DNA from: Telopea speciosissima
Taxonomy: Eukaryota; Streptophyta; Magnoliopsida; Proteales; Proteaceae
DNA length: 64,000 nucleotides
Assembly: GCF_018873765.1 (NCBI RefSeq)
Contig: NC_057923.1
Location: 55,546,593-55,610,592 of the forward strand
Direction of reading: 5' to 3'
The translations under genes and the position numbers were made by a program. The notes below the pieces were generated by a model. It had not been told where the DNA came from. It saw only the letters and a program-made list of their open reading frames with translations, and did no database searches. Positions 46,613 to 62,939 of the stretch are shown here, in pieces (position 1 is the first letter of the stretch; each line of letters begins with the position of its first letter).

Positions 46613-48024
46613 ATTAGCAGTCTCTGTTAATCTCTATTTGAGTGTTGATGTGTCTCTGCAAATGGGGTGCGTATTGCGCACTAACTAAAAACTATTGTCT
46701 TCGATTCCACGCGTCAGTACGAGAATTAGGCTGGCCCCGCAGAAAGAACAAAATCTGCTGTTGTTGGGTAAAGAGAATATAAAATATAATAAAAAGATCG
46801 AGCTGTTTGGCACTGTTGGATTGGAATGCAGTATGGATGTCAATATTATTCATTCCTATCGAACCGTGATTTGAAGCTGTCCAGGTAAGAGAACTACTCG
46901 TAAGTTATATCAATGACGTGTTGAATTTTTGACAAAATGTTGACCTGTCTGTCCGTTGTTTAGCAGACTTGACTTTGGAGAGTTACCGTGGGCGGTTTTT
47001 GAGCTTCTCGAATTCTGTCTATGGGCCGACCGTTGCGAGGTGACGACATTGGGCGGTCATTTGGGCCTAATGCCTAAGCCCATTATATTTGCAGGCTTGT
47101 TGTGGTCTTAGGCTAATTGATTACGTGGGACCCATCTATCAGTGATCCGTATCCATCGTTCTAGACTTTGATCGTAAGATCAGATCATACTCTATTTCCT
47201 AATTTAGAAAGAGGGAATGCCTTTCCTGTCTGGGAGAGCATGGCCTTGTGCTATCGCGGGGTAGGATTTTCACCATTCATTGGGGTAGAACGGTCATTTG
47301 ACCTCATCAATCAAAGATCTGCTGTGGGCTTGACATAAAAAAATAAAAAAGAACGGATATGGGCTCTGTGTCTTTTGACCCATATGGACTGGGCTCACGG
47401 ATTTTCAGGTGATGCAATCTAGTCCAATTAGAATTTTTGTTTGATAATAAGTCCAATTAGAATCAATTGATCCAATTGTCAACCGGGGTTCTGTGTGCTG
47501 CTGGTCAGTAGGCGCACACAGACACCGGATTCTGACTGGGTAAAATGACCATTCTTTTATTCTTTTTTGACTGCAGACCTAGCCTTTATTCAATTGGGGC
47601 TTTCTGTTTCTTTTTTGACGAATCTAAAGTGAAACGCTGATGTGATAATTCTAACTGCGAATGATTTATATTGATCACATGTCAAATTTCAGTCTCAATT
47701 TTATTAATCGTCTATCAAATTTAATAATTAAAAGTCATATTATATTAATTTCATTCTCAACTTTTTTCATCGTGGATCAAATTTAATAACTAAAATCTAT
47801 ATTATTCACGAATGTCCGTTTGAATCAGATCCTTTGATTGAACAATTTCTTTAGGCCCACCTTGCACCTGTCCTTGAGTCATGGTTATAAAACGTGGTAT
47901 TGGGTATCATGTTGGTCACTATCGGCATTGATATCAATATCGATATGGATCGATTGTATTGAGTCAATTCAAGCTCAAAAGTAGCATTTTGATAAAAAAA
48001 AAACAATCACTTTTTGACTGACGG

Positions 48025-48140
48025 ATAGAATAGTGATACATAGAACCCTACCTTGAATGGGTATGCTCCCTAATTTATTTGAATAGAATAGTGATACATA
48101 GAACCCTACCTTGAATGGGTATGCTCCCTAATTTATTTGA
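48025..48140. repeat. Tandem duplication, two identical 58-bp units
   Basis: Units 48,025-48,082 and 48,083-48,140 (ATAGAATAGTGATACATAGA ...) appear identical base for base, so the duplication is recent. Confidence 0.9.
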
Positions 48141-48237
48141 AATGTGTTTATTGATGATTGTTGTCCTCCTTTTCAAAAGCTAACCATACAATTTCTCGTT
48201 AACATTTCTATCTGTAACTACTTTCCATGTGGTAGAC

Positions 48238-48630
48238 TTGGATGCATGGTTTGAGGAATCAGTATCGAATTGGCTGGATCGATACATATCGGGTATTGAT
48301 AAGGGTCGATATTGATTCCATATCATTAGATTGGTACAAGCCAAAGGTAAAATGATAAATAAAAAATATATATAAAAAAAAACCATTTTAAATGAATCCA
48401 GTGACAAATCCATCCGATACAAGCTGATGAAATACCAAAGGTCGTGCTTGGCACGTTGGTCAAGTGCTCACTTGCTGAACTCTTAGTCACGGGTTCAAGT
48501 CCTAGAAACAGCCTCTCTGGAAACAGGGGTAAGGCTACGTACATTTGACCCTCCCCAGACCCTGCTAAATGCAGGAGGTACGGCCTTTTGCAAGCTGATG
48601 GAATACGGATTCCTAAATCCATACTTGGAT
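48238..48630. repeat. ATCGATA-rich dispersed repeat interrupted by a SINE
   Basis: Begins GGATGCATGGTTTGAGGAAT, has TATCGAATTGGCTGGATCGA and GGGTCGATATTGATTC, and resumes after the SINE as GAATACGGATTCCTAAATCC. The same start and end words occur at 60,949-61,170; a shorter relative lies at 47,880-48,010. Probably a non-autonomous DNA element of unknown superfamily. Confidence 0.5.
48436..48590 (+). mobile_element. Au-like SINE, copy 6
   Basis: Head GGTCGTGCTTGGCACGTTGG, B-box AGTCACGGGTTCAAGTCC, GGGGTAAGGCTACGTACAT, CCTCCCCAGACC. Flanking CAAGCTGATG(A/G)AATAC at 48,420-48,435 and 48,591-48,606 is a 16-bp TSD with one difference. Confidence 0.85.
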
Positions 48631-49072
48631 TCAAATGGGTCATGTGATATAGTAACCTGAACCCATCTTATTAATTGAATTTTAGTTCAAAATAAACATT
48701 GGAAGTAATTAAAATTGTAGTTAAAAATAGTTTAAAGTTACAATAATTACTCATACTATTTCACTCTAATGGAATCTAGTGGCATTTTAGTCATTTGTTA
48801 AATCTTAAACTCACTTTTAGAATGTTTCCTCTGGACCTCTACTTGTTTTGGGCTGAAACATAACCATCAGAATGGATATTAGTCCCATATGACATAGACC
48901 ATTTAGATAAATCCAAATCTATCATCCATGGCTGCGTTTGGTAAAGCTTTTGTTCCAAAAACATTGTTTTCACCTTTATCATTTTTTGTTTTTTTGCATT
49001 TCTATTGTGAAAACACATTTTTGGCCTCTAAACATGGCAAGTGGTGATGGATACCAAATGTCGTAGGGAGCA

Positions 49073-49201
49073 GGGAACGCCCAGGGCGCTGCCAGCCATT
49101 GGGCTGTGCTGCACACATCCCTATGCATGTGCCGAGATGTGTGCGGCACAGCTCAACTGTTGGATGCCCCCTGGCAGCACCCTGGGCGCATGACTCCCTG
49201 G
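49073..49201. repeat. Foldback element with AGGGAACGCCC arm, copy 2
   Basis: The left arm CGTAGGGAGCAGGGAACGCC...TTGGGCTGTGCTGCACACAT pairs with the right arm ATGTGTGCGGCACAGCTCAA...CCTGGGCGCATGACTCCCTG. It shares arm words with 20,811-20,948. Confidence 0.6.
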
Positions 49202-50444
49202 AGACTAGCTAAATTCTGTCGCGAAAGGTATGTTCCACTACCAACACCCTAAGGGCTAAGATTCTTATCGTTTCCATGTAAAAGCCATTTCCAACAAAAA
49301 ATTGCAGGTAAAATCAGTACCACACCTAAGATTTTAATTGAAAAGAAATGTAGCCCAAGCGAATCTCCATTTACTAGGAAAAACAAAAGGGTCCCTCTCC
49401 AATTGTCTAGATATCAATAGAGGTGCAAGTTTGGCCCAACAAGCCGAAGCCCGCTTGAGCCCAACAGGGGACGGGTTGGAGATTTCAGCCCATGGACTGG
49501 GCCAGGCTGAGATTTTCAGGTCTGAGGTCAGTCTGGGCAGGCCTAGGTAGAGACCTTGGTCTGAACCGGGCCCATCCCAGCCTATACATAACGCGAAATG
49601 TTTTCTTTCACCCATATGAATCTACCATCATAATTACTCCCTCATATGTTTTGACAGTCTGAAATACCCTTTACTATACTGTTCGCTGGCACCCATCCAA
49701 GCACAATGTTGATCATTGGTGAAGAAATTCCTCTTTTCATACTTACACATAATTGCATCAAACACAAAGGCTGCCAGAGTCAGGGCCAACCCCTACCCAG
49801 CCCGGCCCAACCAAGGTCAATCAGAGTTGAGTTGGGTGGGCTGAACCCGACAAGTCTGGGCCTTGGCTGGACCGGTTGGGCTGGCTGAATAAGATCTAAG
49901 GTCTACTGTGTCCATTGTGGTCCATCAACTTCAACTTCAAAACTCTGGTGGCATGAAGCAGATGTGTTATAGGTGGTTAATTGGTTACCAAATTTAATAG
50001 GAAGATGTAATAGATGTACGTTGTGTTGCAAGTTTGGTACTTTCTAGAGAGGTTTGAACCCTAGACATGTTGTAATTAATTAGAGTCTAGACCTAACCTC
50101 TTCATCCTCTAACCAATGGCTACACATGTCTTTTTCAAACAAGAAAAAAAAAAAAAAGAATCCACCAATCATAACCAACTTAATTAACCACACAATCTCT
50201 TATCTTTATAGGATTAGATTAATCCCAAGCACACAATTACTTTTGGATCCCAAGTGACAGTGAGACACAAGACTTAACTCACAAGTCACAACTACAAAGC
50301 CAAAAAAAAAAAAAAAAAAACAAAAAACCAAAACCCAAGTCCCTTAAAGCTTCAAATCATCTCCTTTTTGATATCTTAAGAAAGAAAAGAGCCTAAAACT
50401 AAGTAGATAATACTCTGAATCATACAAGCAGAGACTTCATGCCC

Positions 50445-52916
<2,472 letters not shown>

Positions 52917-52996
52917 TGCAGTCTTGCAGTGTAAGTAAGAGACTGACTTAGTTATAAGGCCTTGAGAGATGATTGTAATGAAGGGTGTAACGTAGC

Positions 52997-53005
52997 TATA
53001 TATAA
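52997..53005 (-). promoter_or_regulatory. Probable TATA box of the peroxidase gene
   Basis: TATATATAA in the context CTTATATATAGC, read on the minus strand, about 85 bp upstream of the ATG at 52,916. Confidence 0.6.
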
Positions 53006-55929
53006 GGTTTTGTCAAGAAGTTTGGCGCCGACGGTTCACCTAATCCCCAAGACCTTTATTGCATGGCATTTTAAAGAGTTCACATTCATGTTTGGAGTTT
53101 GGAGTTTGGAGTTTGGAATAGAAGTTGATGGAAGGAAAAAAACAAAGAAACAGAAATAAATCAGTTTGATTTGACAGATTTATCGGTTTCACACAAGACG
53201 ACGAAGTCTGGTTGTTGCAGAAATAAGACTTGTGAGATGTGTTCTTACTAGTCAAAATTACATGAATCTTGTCAAACAACTTTATAAAAAGATAAGGGTA
53301 AGAAAAAATAGAAAGGGAAGAGGAAAGAAAGAAGGAAAATGAGAAGCAAAGTATGGCATGAATGTTGGAAAATACAGTAACAAAACAAGTGAGAAGTGTT
53401 TTTTACTGGAATGGAATCCTTATTTGGTACTGGGAGATTTGATCCAGACCTAAAATTCAAATGGGAATTTCTCTTTTTGGGATAGCTTTTGGTTCTCTAT
53501 GGCCCATTTTGAAAGGATTTTCTATGTAAATTTAAATTTTAGGCAAGTCTCAGGTCTCCCACTCACATGTTAAGTTAATTTTAAATCTAATGGAATTGTT
53601 CACATAGAGAGAAACATATGAAAATCGATTCTAAACTTTTGAGAATAAATTAAGTACTAAGTTTCCCTTCATTCATAGAGAATGAAACTTCTCCTCCAGT
53701 GATATGACCATGTAATTGGTTAGATCTAGGATATCATTACTTTTTATGACACTTTTGGTAAATGGGTTGTTAAGGCAGCGTGATTCATCATTCATCATAT
53801 CCTGTGGGAAAGAAATAAAAGATGGACTTCCTCTTTGCGTTCTATTGAACAAATCTAAGACACCATTACTTTTGTGATTAGAAATAAAACTTTGCACAAA
53901 TGTGTTGTATGCCCAGATAATGTTAGCAATAAGCATTTTGCTTTCGCTTGGTATGTTCCTCTTGTTTCTTCTCCCTCTGGTTTTGGTCTATCATCTTTGC
54001 TCTATGTTGTTTCCCTCTCTGTTGTACCCCTATTTGGTTGGTTGTTTTGTCTTCTCACCCCCCCCCCCCTCTCAGGTTTTGATATATCCCTTTTGATGGG
54101 TTGTTTTGTTTTGTTTTTTTTTTTTTGATTAAGGTGCTCTCCCGTGCCTAGGGGATTTATAATTGTATGTTCTTTTATTTTTAATATATTATCCATTCAC
54201 TCAATAAAATGAGTATGTGATTGTATTCTTGTGTCATCATTAACTCTCACTCCCTATTTTATATTATCAAAATTACCCCTCCCATGCTAAAGGGCCCAAA
54301 CCAACGGTATTGATGCCATGACCATGGTGAAGGATTCTTCTTTCACCCAAGAAACGCGATCCGAAAATAAATAGACGATCGGAAGTACAATAAAAAAATG
54401 CTGACATTATTTCGCTTTGAAATATATTTTATATTTTCATGTGGTACAATTAGGTGGGTCATACAGAAAAATAAACTTAATCCTTCCTACGCGGGAGATT
54501 CAAAGAAATAATCTTTTACCATTTCCAATAATTATCAAACATGTTTTTTTGATAACATTTTGGCTAGAAACATTACATCATAAGAGACTGAACTTTCTCA
54601 AAACCAAGCCAAACAAGAAAAAGACTGGATAAGGAAATCATTAGATTCAACCATGTCTCTTAATGTCCAGACCATCACTACAAACTTTCCACTTTCCAGA
54701 AGAAAATTTGTATTGAGAGAAAAAGAGGGAGGGAGAGAGAGAAGCCTTAATTAAAACATTTTAACGGTCACTACTCATTAAGTCAAAGACGTAAGCTTAA
54801 AAGAGCGCCTAAGAGAAAATGATAGAGAGGGGAATGAAGACATTTTCTCTTCTTATTCCCTCTACTCTGGCTAATTCTCATCCTCATCCTCATCCAGACA
54901 TCCACAGTCCCAATTCATCACGAAAAAGGGTTAATAATGTGATCATGACGGGTGATCATGGATCGATTCATGCATATACATCGGCATCATTTTTTCTTGT
55001 TTCAACTATACTAATTAATGATGGTGGGTTTCAATCACAGTTTCGTGTCAATTGCTTCAAATCCTTCTGAGAGTGGATCATCTGCACATACCAACAGGTG
55101 AATCGTACATCTCAGAGTCAATCATATTTTAATTTTGTTTTCATAAAAAATCCTTCTCCCTTTGTAAATGGCAAGAACAGGACAGGTGGTTGGCTCTCAC
55201 ATGTACATTCACCTGTTGATACTTGCAGAGGAACCGAACTCCAAACCCCCCCCCCCCCCCCGCCTCCCAAAAAAAAATAATAAATATATAAAATAAAATC
55301 AATAGCTAATCTTGTGTTACATGCATTTTCAAAGTCATACTAAACCTGTCCTACCTAACCAATCTTTAACGAAATATCTCTCAAGATTTTCCAAAAATGA
55401 TTACTTTTGCCTTGGACCATTTCGGCCCACCGGCCCACTTTAATTGCATTGTCGGTAGGATTCTTTGCTCCTTTTTTTTCTTCTTTTGGATTTGTTTATT
55501 TATTTTTTTGTTTCCTCAAGTTGGAGCAGTTGAAGATAACGCGTATAGCCGTAGTATATACACTTTTTGGGTTCGGCTTTTCTACCCACAGGAGCCAGTC
55601 AAAGGTTTAGTGAGTTCCTTGTTGGGCCAGTCAACAGCAGCCTAGATCTAGAATCATTAGCTGGCATGGCTATTTAGGGCCCAAATGTCTCCAAATCTAT
55701 AGATGGTCCAACAATTCAAGTCCAATCGAGCCCAGGCCCAACGGAATTCTCTGTTGAACAAGTCCTAGATCAAGCTTGAACACCATTCAGGCATGGCCCT
55801 AAGTTGACTTGATTGCCATATCAATTGTAAGGTATGGTAATAAGTGTGTAATAAGTGGGTTCATGTGATAAAGTGCAGCTTCTTTGGCTCTACATACGCC
55901 TGTCCTGCATTGCATTAGACCACCAAGGG

Positions 55930-56193
55930 TAGGGGTGTCAATTTTCAGCCCGAACTGGTTGGATTTATCGAATCCGATGTAAAAACGGACAAATCCGAAC
56001 CAAACTCTTATTGGTTTGGGCTTTCATGCTAATGATAGAAAATAAAACCAAAAATTCGATAAAAGATCAAACCGAACCAGACCAAAACCAAAACCAAACA
56101 AAATCAAGATTTGTCTTTACAGATGGGTTTTGGTTTTGCCTAATATCAGGTTAAACCCGGTCAGCCCGATTGAACCGGCTAATTGACATCCTA
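55930..56193. mobile_element. hAT-like element with AACCAAA core
   Basis: Left tip TAGGGGTGTCAATT and right tip AATTGACATCCT. The interior is CCGAACC / AAACCAAAACC words and GGTTTTGG complements. Flanks ACCAAGGG and AACAAGGG match at seven of eight positions, a probable 8-bp TSD. Confidence 0.65.
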
Positions 56194-56954
56194 ACAAGGG
56201 GATGTTAGTGAATCCCTTTTGCACAAAGTGAAGGGCAATGTAGTCAATCCCTTGACCTTTTGGGACCTACAGAACTTGCAAAAGTATCAAATACTAGGGT
56301 TGCCTTCAATGTGACATGAAATTACAAACAAGATCTATCTCACTATTTTAACTTCAACTCCTAACAAATAATGGAAATGCCTCAAAGTCTAAAGTCACAT
56401 GAAATTACAAACAAGCCATTAGTATGAATTAAAGGACTGAGTTTTCCTTCACTTTCAACTTTTTAAACCCTTTACCAAAAATAAAAATAAAATAAAAAAA
56501 ACTTTTTAAACCACATATGATCAGTTTTTTTAATGAAAGAAAACTAAATTAATTAAAGAAAAAGGGAAATATCTAGATTGTCCTTTGTATACACAAAATT
56601 TTTATGACCTTAGATTGCTAGACGAGTAATCGAGGTTACCAAAAAAGTGATAGAGTTATCAAGAGGGACCAAAAAATTAATGTCATCATTTGAAAGGGAA
56701 TTCCGAAAAAGGCAGAGACGTGAGTTATGCTTTAGGGTGAAGGGTGGGTTCGCCGCCCACTCTTGGCATGATGACGCCCTTAACCAATGGGCAAGTGGCA
56801 TGGGGAGGGCATGGTGATCCTTTCTAAGGAGGCTGGAGAAAGACAAGCATAGCCTAAGCACCCTAGCAGCGTGCCCATACCTTTACCTATATGATTCAAT
56901 AACAAAATTGAACAGGTGAAGCTACGTGTCACTATGTTTTAATATTATTATTAA

Positions 56955-57128
56955 GGCAAGAGAACGCTGTCTTGGGCCTCTAAAGACTGCATGTGCGTGC
57001 TGTCCAATGGGAGTACACACTCAAGCATTGACCTAGGTAGGATTTTTGCCTTTTCCATGGGGTCAGGGCGGTACAATGTCTAGACATAGCAACCATGCTG
57101 GCCATGCGACCAGATAGCATTCTTTTTC
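56955..57128. mobile_element. MITE with GAACGC-type tips, copy 5
   Basis: Left end GGCAAGAGAACGCTGTCTTG and the reverse of the right end GGAAAAAGAATGCTATCTGG. Sub-terminal CCAATGGGAG and TTTTTGCCTTTTCCATGG words occur in sister copies. 174 bp; no exact TSD. Confidence 0.6.
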
Positions 57129-59689
57129 CTGGTAAACTAATAAAAATGTTAGGGATGGATGGCGCCTACCGGTTGGGCACGCCGCCAGCTCCAGGTAAGC
57201 TAGCGGTTGTGCCCAACGGGTGGGATGGGAGGGCAAGGTTTATTTCTATAGGGTTGTGGAGAGAGATAGACACAGGCTGGGCACAGCGCCAGTGTGCTCA
57301 ACCTTTGCCCAGATTTAAACATACCATAACCTACAAGAGTAGGCTGGAGCAGAATGGCCATTTTGCTAGATTGGGCAAAACAGACTGTTTTAATTCTATA
57401 ACGTGTGAGTCCATCGGAAGCCAAATTTTAATACATAGGTACACCTATTGTTAATGAAAACGCGTTTAAAACTCCGTTTCATTTTTTTAACCTTTTAAAC
57501 ACGTTTTGTCACATGCTTTTCAAACGAACGAAAAAAAAAAAAAACACAATTTTGTCTTCCACATTGTAAATACGTTTTCGTTTGTTTAAAATTAAAATAA
57601 AATGTCACGTGTATCCTATGTTAGGGCTCAACAAAAATAGCTTCACTAAGAAGTGAGGTTCTCAATTCAAAATGGACTACACTCCAACGTTAGTTCTCGA
57701 GAATCCTATGTGAGGTTCCTAATTCAAAATGGACTACAACTGTAATAGCACTCTTTTAATAAAATTTTCATTTAATAAATAAAATAACAAGAAAAAAAAT
57801 TCCAAAAGCAATTCACATGCACAGAGTACAAACTAATAAAGGAGCATAAGACTCTTACTTTCATCTGACACGTGTTCTAATTAAAATATAATCTATCGAG
57901 TCAATTACTTATGTTGAAACATTCCCTATGCAAAAACTACAGGCCCTTTCATTTCTTGTTTATCCCTTATTATTATTATTATTTTTTCTTGAAATTTATA
58001 ATGGGTTGTGAGATATATATGTATTAATGTTGGATGTAATAGTTATTTTGAACATTAGATGCAAATAATTATGTAATAATTTCTCAATTTATATGAGTAT
58101 ATTGTCTTTTTTTTTTTTGGGTCCTATTTTTTAAAAACAATGCGTTTAAAACCCATATCATTTGTTTCCGTTCGTTGTTCTCTGCCTTTTTTTACCGTTT
58201 GTTGATCGTATCATTCAACATTTTGCTCTGTTTCAAACCCATACCATAGGTCTCCGTTTTTTTGTTGTTCCCATTTTTGCTAACTACGGATAATCCCCAC
58301 ACAAACTCAACCTCTTATTTACATAAAAATATCCACCCACTTTGAATTGTACATATGGAGAAAACTAAGGTCAAAGAATGTTAAAAAGTCAACAGTGAGA
58401 TAAAAAAAAATATGGATTGTTGACAATACATACACAAAAATCATCTATTACAAATGGATCATATGATTCAGTTTGGTCATCAAAATATACCTATATATAG
58501 CTAATCAAGATGGATCTTATCTATCCATACAATTAGAAATTCACAATAATTACATTATAAATACAATAGATACAAGTTCCAATTTGCTCTGAATTTTGGA
58601 TTCATGAAACAATTACAAAATTGCATTTAATCATGAATTTAACTCCGTCCAAAGAAAAGATTTGGATACCTTTGGATTTAAAGTCATTGCTTATACACTT
58701 GATAATATCCATAATTTTACAAGAACATTCTGTAACATCACGAATGCCATCTAGCCAATATTAATTAAATGGAAGAATAAGGAGACACAATCATCTTTTT
58801 GGATAAAATTTCTTGATTAACATGAAATTTATCTATTTGCACACAAGATATAAAATTCAATGGCTCTATTAAGGTACAGTAGATGAGAGAGAGAGAGAGA
58901 GATGGGGGAAGAAAATTACTAGGATAGCATATTATGATCTAATTGGATTTGATGAAATGGATAAAGTCATATGGATGTTCGATAAATACCATTTTTTTCT
59001 TGTCTATCCGACTCAATGGCCCGTAGGCCAACTACAAGTTAAGGGGAAAGGCTAAGACAAACCAACAATCTACAACTATTACGGGGGAGAGAGGGGTGCT
59101 TTCAAGTTTCAACCCTATATAGATTTACTTATACTCTCATAATAATTACTTAGTCTATATTAACTTTTTTTTTTGGGAAAATTACATTTATCACCTTTGT
59201 AGTTTGAAAAAATTACACCGATTCCCTTCAAAATTATGCTTACCCCCTCCAAAAGGTAGGTGAATGTAATTTTGAGAAGGATCGGTGTAATTTTTTCAAA
59301 CTCCAAGGGGTTTTTGTAAGTTTCTCTTCTTTTTTTTTGTTGCTCCCAATGAAGATACAACTTCCACCTCTCCTTCTCCCTTGAAAATTTTAAAGCCCCA
59401 AATTACCCCCAATATTCTCCCTTTTCATGTATTCTCCTTACAGTAGCTCACCGTCACCCTTCACCTCCCCCTACCCTGTCCTCTGCATCTCTTCCCACCA
59501 CCTTTTAGATTATACTAGAATGGGAGAGAGCTCTCGAAGCAAATGTATAAGAAGCGCATCAATGAGGAGCAACGAGACCATTTTGTAGATAGGTGGCAAA
59601 GAGGTCATTTCATATGAGAGAGATGTTTCTGTACCCTCCATGGTAGGCTCGGAGAGCCTTTTCCCTAGTAGAATATAACTGTCTTCACT

Positions 59690-59878
59690 AAATCCAGATC
59701 CTCTACTGTCGAGCTATTCGGTAGGACCGTGCTGTTCAGGCACGATACTGTGCGTAATGACCGCCTTACCTTTACTTGGGCAAGGCGTTTGGACAGGGGT
59801 AAGGCGGACATTGCATGCAACACCATGTTTAGGCAGCACGGTCCTGCCGGGCAACTCGGCATTAGAAGATCCAAATTG
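59690..59878. mobile_element. MULE-like foldback element, copy 2, exact 9-bp TSD
   Basis: Inverted arms: AAATCCAGATCCTCTACTG...GACCGTGCTG...GTAATGACCGCC against the mirrored right arm ending AGAAGATCCAAATTG. Exact target copies GTCTTCACT at 59,681-59,689 and 59,879-59,887. Very close in layout to 2,950-3,139. Palindromic open frames on both strands are not genes. Confidence 0.85.
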
Positions 59879-60148
59879 GTCTTCACTTCGAGCCACCACT
59901 GAAAATTTGCTATTGAGTGAGATAAAATCCTACACATCACAGTATAGTTTGCTAGGTGCGTGATATTCCTTCCTCATTGGGGAAGATTCTCAACGAATAG
60001 GATGTCCGATTCTTCTTGGTTTGGAATAGGATTTATTTCACATTGCAAAAATCCCAACAAAGTAGGAAAACGATCCTAAATAAAGGACCAATTGGAGGTG
60101 CTGTTAGTTGTTAGGGAGAAAGATAACTCGGTGAGTATAAATGTGTGT

Positions 60149-60929
60149 AGGGGTGTCAATTGGGCATCAGAATCGGAAATCTGATAGGAATCGGCCTATA
60201 AAAACTAAAATCAATCCATCTAATATTTTGTCCGCTTCAAGATTTATTGATAAGTTACTGGTTCGATTATGGATCGACTGATTAAGGTATTGGTCTCCCA
60301 ATGACTCTAGAATCGATAGACCAACTAGGAACTGTTGGAACCGAAAACAGTGGAAGGGAATCAAAACAAATCCATATCCTAACGTACCCTATATATTATA
60401 GAACTCTTAAGATTTTAAGTCATGAGCTAAGTGAAACCCTTAATTTTTTTTTTGTTTTTCAATTTTGACTGGTATCTCTCTGTCTCATGTACTATTTTAC
60501 CAAAGATTTGACTATTAATTTAAAGATCCATTTGAGAATTCTTTCTAACTTAAGAACATACCTTAAAATAATCCTAATTTATGCGGGTGGTAGTGTTCCT
60601 ATTTCATAATTGAATATAAAACAAGAGGTACTATGGACTAGTTTCGTGATTTGAGAAAAAATAATAATAGTAAGTTACATATCTCATGTGATTGAAATTA
60701 GTGTCTTATTATAATATTATTTGAATATATGTAGCACGTGTTAGGGAATCTTTTTTGTTTTAAATATTAAAATTCTCCGAACTGATTAGGAACTAGAACC
60801 GGCCCATCCATTAGTTAATGGTCCTGGATCCCAAGTTTAGAACTGATTAACTCATTGATCTAGCTTTTGGTTCTAATCCTTTAGGGCCAGAACCGTTAAA
60901 GAATCGAACCAATAGCCTTTGACACCCTT
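60149..60929. mobile_element. hAT-like element, 781 bp, exact 8-bp TSD
   Basis: Left tip AGGGGTGTCAATT and right tip TTTGACACCCTT. Exact target copies ATGTGTGT at 60,141-60,148 and 60,930-60,937. The ends are rich in GAATCG / GAACCGG words, while the middle 400 bp is unrelated AT-rich DNA, so it may hold a later insertion or captured sequence. Confidence 0.75.
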
Positions 60930-60948
60930 ATGTGTGTGTGACTGTGGA

Positions 60949-61170
60949 GACCATGGTTTGAGGTATTAGTATCGAATCGGTGGATCCGACCGATTCGTAT
61001 TGATATCGATGGAGACCGATACTGATTCTGTATGGATGGATCGATACAGACAGGGGTACAAATGGAAAAAAAAAACTATTTTGCTTTTATGAAAACAGAG
61101 TCGATCCAAACTGATACGTCCGATCCGCATTGATATCGGCAAAGAGCGATACCGATTACTAAAATCCTGG
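60949..61170. repeat. ATCGATA-rich dispersed repeat, copy 2
   Basis: Starts ACCATGGTTTGAGGTATTAG, repeats GATATCGATGGAGACCGATA and CCGCATTGATATCGGC, and ends CGATACCGATTACTAAAATC. The first and last words are loosely inverted. Related to 48,238-48,630. Confidence 0.5.
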
Positions 61171-61572
61171 TGGGGTTTGGGAGATTATGTGCGTGTGTGA
61201 AGCGCAGAAGCGGAAGGAAGCTTTGGTCACCCTCAACATGATGCCATGAGGGATGACCGGTAGACATGGGTCAGTAAGCTTTCTTCTTTCTCCCAATTAG
61301 GATGACTCACCGGTGATTACCAGACTGATGGTTCGACTTCTCACCTTACCTACGCATGTGCGTGCATCAGCCATGAACGACTATAGAATACCATGCACAA
61401 CCCCATTCGTCTACTCTTCTGTCCTCTCCTGTCCTCTCAATCATCGTTGCCAACAAAAAAAAAAAAAGTCCAATTTAATAATTAAATAAAATGAGATAAT
61501 AATTGTGGACTTTATGATTTTGCCTGTTGCTTTCAATTATAGCTTTTAGTTTTCGAGTGATCGATCCATGCT

Positions 61573-61716
61573 GTTAAGATACGGTGAGACGTGTAATGAC
61601 CGTCTTACCCTTATTTGAATCAGATACTTGAGTAGGGGTAAGGTGGTCATTGCATGTTTTATCGTGCCTTGGCAGCACAGTCTTATCGAACAACTCGACA
61701 ATAACAGATCCAAATT
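61573..61716. mobile_element. MULE-like foldback element, copy 3, 10-bp flank match
   Basis: A more decayed copy with GTAATGACCGTCTTACCC and the mirrored GGGGTAAGGTGGTCATTGC, ending ACAGATCCAAATT. Identical flanks GATCCATGCT at 61,563-61,572 and 61,717-61,726. Confidence 0.75.
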
Positions 61717-62939
61717 GATCCATGCTTGCTATAACATACCTCAATTAAATGTAGATTTTTCTTTCTCTCTCATCAAAAAGGACATTGAATGAGTCTCCCA
61801 AGCATGCATGGCCCTCTAACAGTTTGATTTGAAACACTTGCATGTAGACGAAAGCCAATAATTGAATTGCCGGACCTAACCTAAATATTTTACAGAGACT
61901 CTTATCATTTTACAAAATAATTACTCGATCTCGTACTTGGGCTATGTTTGGCTGGCGAGAAAGGAAAAGAAATTACATAATAAAAAAAAATCACAGTGAG
62001 TTAATGATTGATTTAGGTGTCTTTCAATAACTTTATGCTTTGCACACTATACTTTTGCTTCTTTTTTTTTTTATCCGATCTCGATATAGCTTTGATTTTG
62101 GTTCTTTAGGGGAAACCTTGCCAACCTGATTTGGTTCCAAGGAGAAGGTGTTGTTAGGATATAAATTTTCTGTGCTTTAAGTTTTCTTGGACTTCTAAGA
62201 CCAACAGTTTTTAAACAATGAGAGAAGGTCATGGAAAATGAATCCAACTATCCACATGGGGACAGGTGGGGATAGATCTGACCCCTCTATAGGACATAGG
62301 TCCCACATCTTAGAGGAGGATCCCACACTCCCATGGAGGGTTCAGATCTATCACCACCCATCCCCATGAAAAATGATCTGAAGAGAGATTCCACTGCATC
62401 AAAAACAAAAAAAAACAAAAACAGAAGAAAAGAAAAGGTCTACTTATTCTACTCGATAAAACATATTAGACAAGAAGAAATGACCTTTCCTAGATTAGGC
62501 GGCGAATCCTCATTGTGTACTATCTAGCCATTGATTTCCGTCTCTGTCTTACCAAGATTAATAAATTTATCTCTCTTTGCAATTTCAATTTTCTTTTTTT
62601 TTCTTTTGTTGGCTTCCAAAAATATGCCTGACCCGAGGGATAAGAATCTAAAGATCACCGTCTCACCGATAGTCCCATCAATGATGGTTTCGTTTGTTTT
62701 TAAAGAAAATGTTTTTTTTCTCTTACTTTTTTTGTGAATACAAATTTTAATAAGCCCAAAGAAGAAAAAACTTAAGCGAGGATGGGCAGACCAAAGGATG
62801 AAACATAAAACCTTACACAAGCTTAAAACTACAAATACAAAACAAAGATGAACAACAAAAAATGTTCTAAAAGGGCACTATGGACAGGGATGGGGAATCT
62901 TGTTGTACGATGTTTTGTATTTCTTCACTTGGTTTGTGG

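Larger units (their letters stand above)
46613..50444. other. Intergenic DNA between the aminotransferase and peroxidase genes
   Basis: Holds a fragment with GGTCATTTG words near 47,210-47,300, a tandem duplication (48,025), CGATATCGG-type repeats with a nested SINE, and a foldback (49,073). GGCCCA/GGGCTG-rich stretches at 49,420-49,570 and 49,780-49,890 resemble cores of hAT-like elements without clear tips. A piece near 50,030-50,120 has a GGTTTGAACCCTAGACATG word on the reverse of a tRNA-like B box. No gene supported. Confidence 0.4.

Noticed and set aside
53874-54128. Hydrophobic frame resembling a membrane protein
   Set aside because: It arises from T-rich sequence and a poly(C) run; no start context, domain or splice sites support it.
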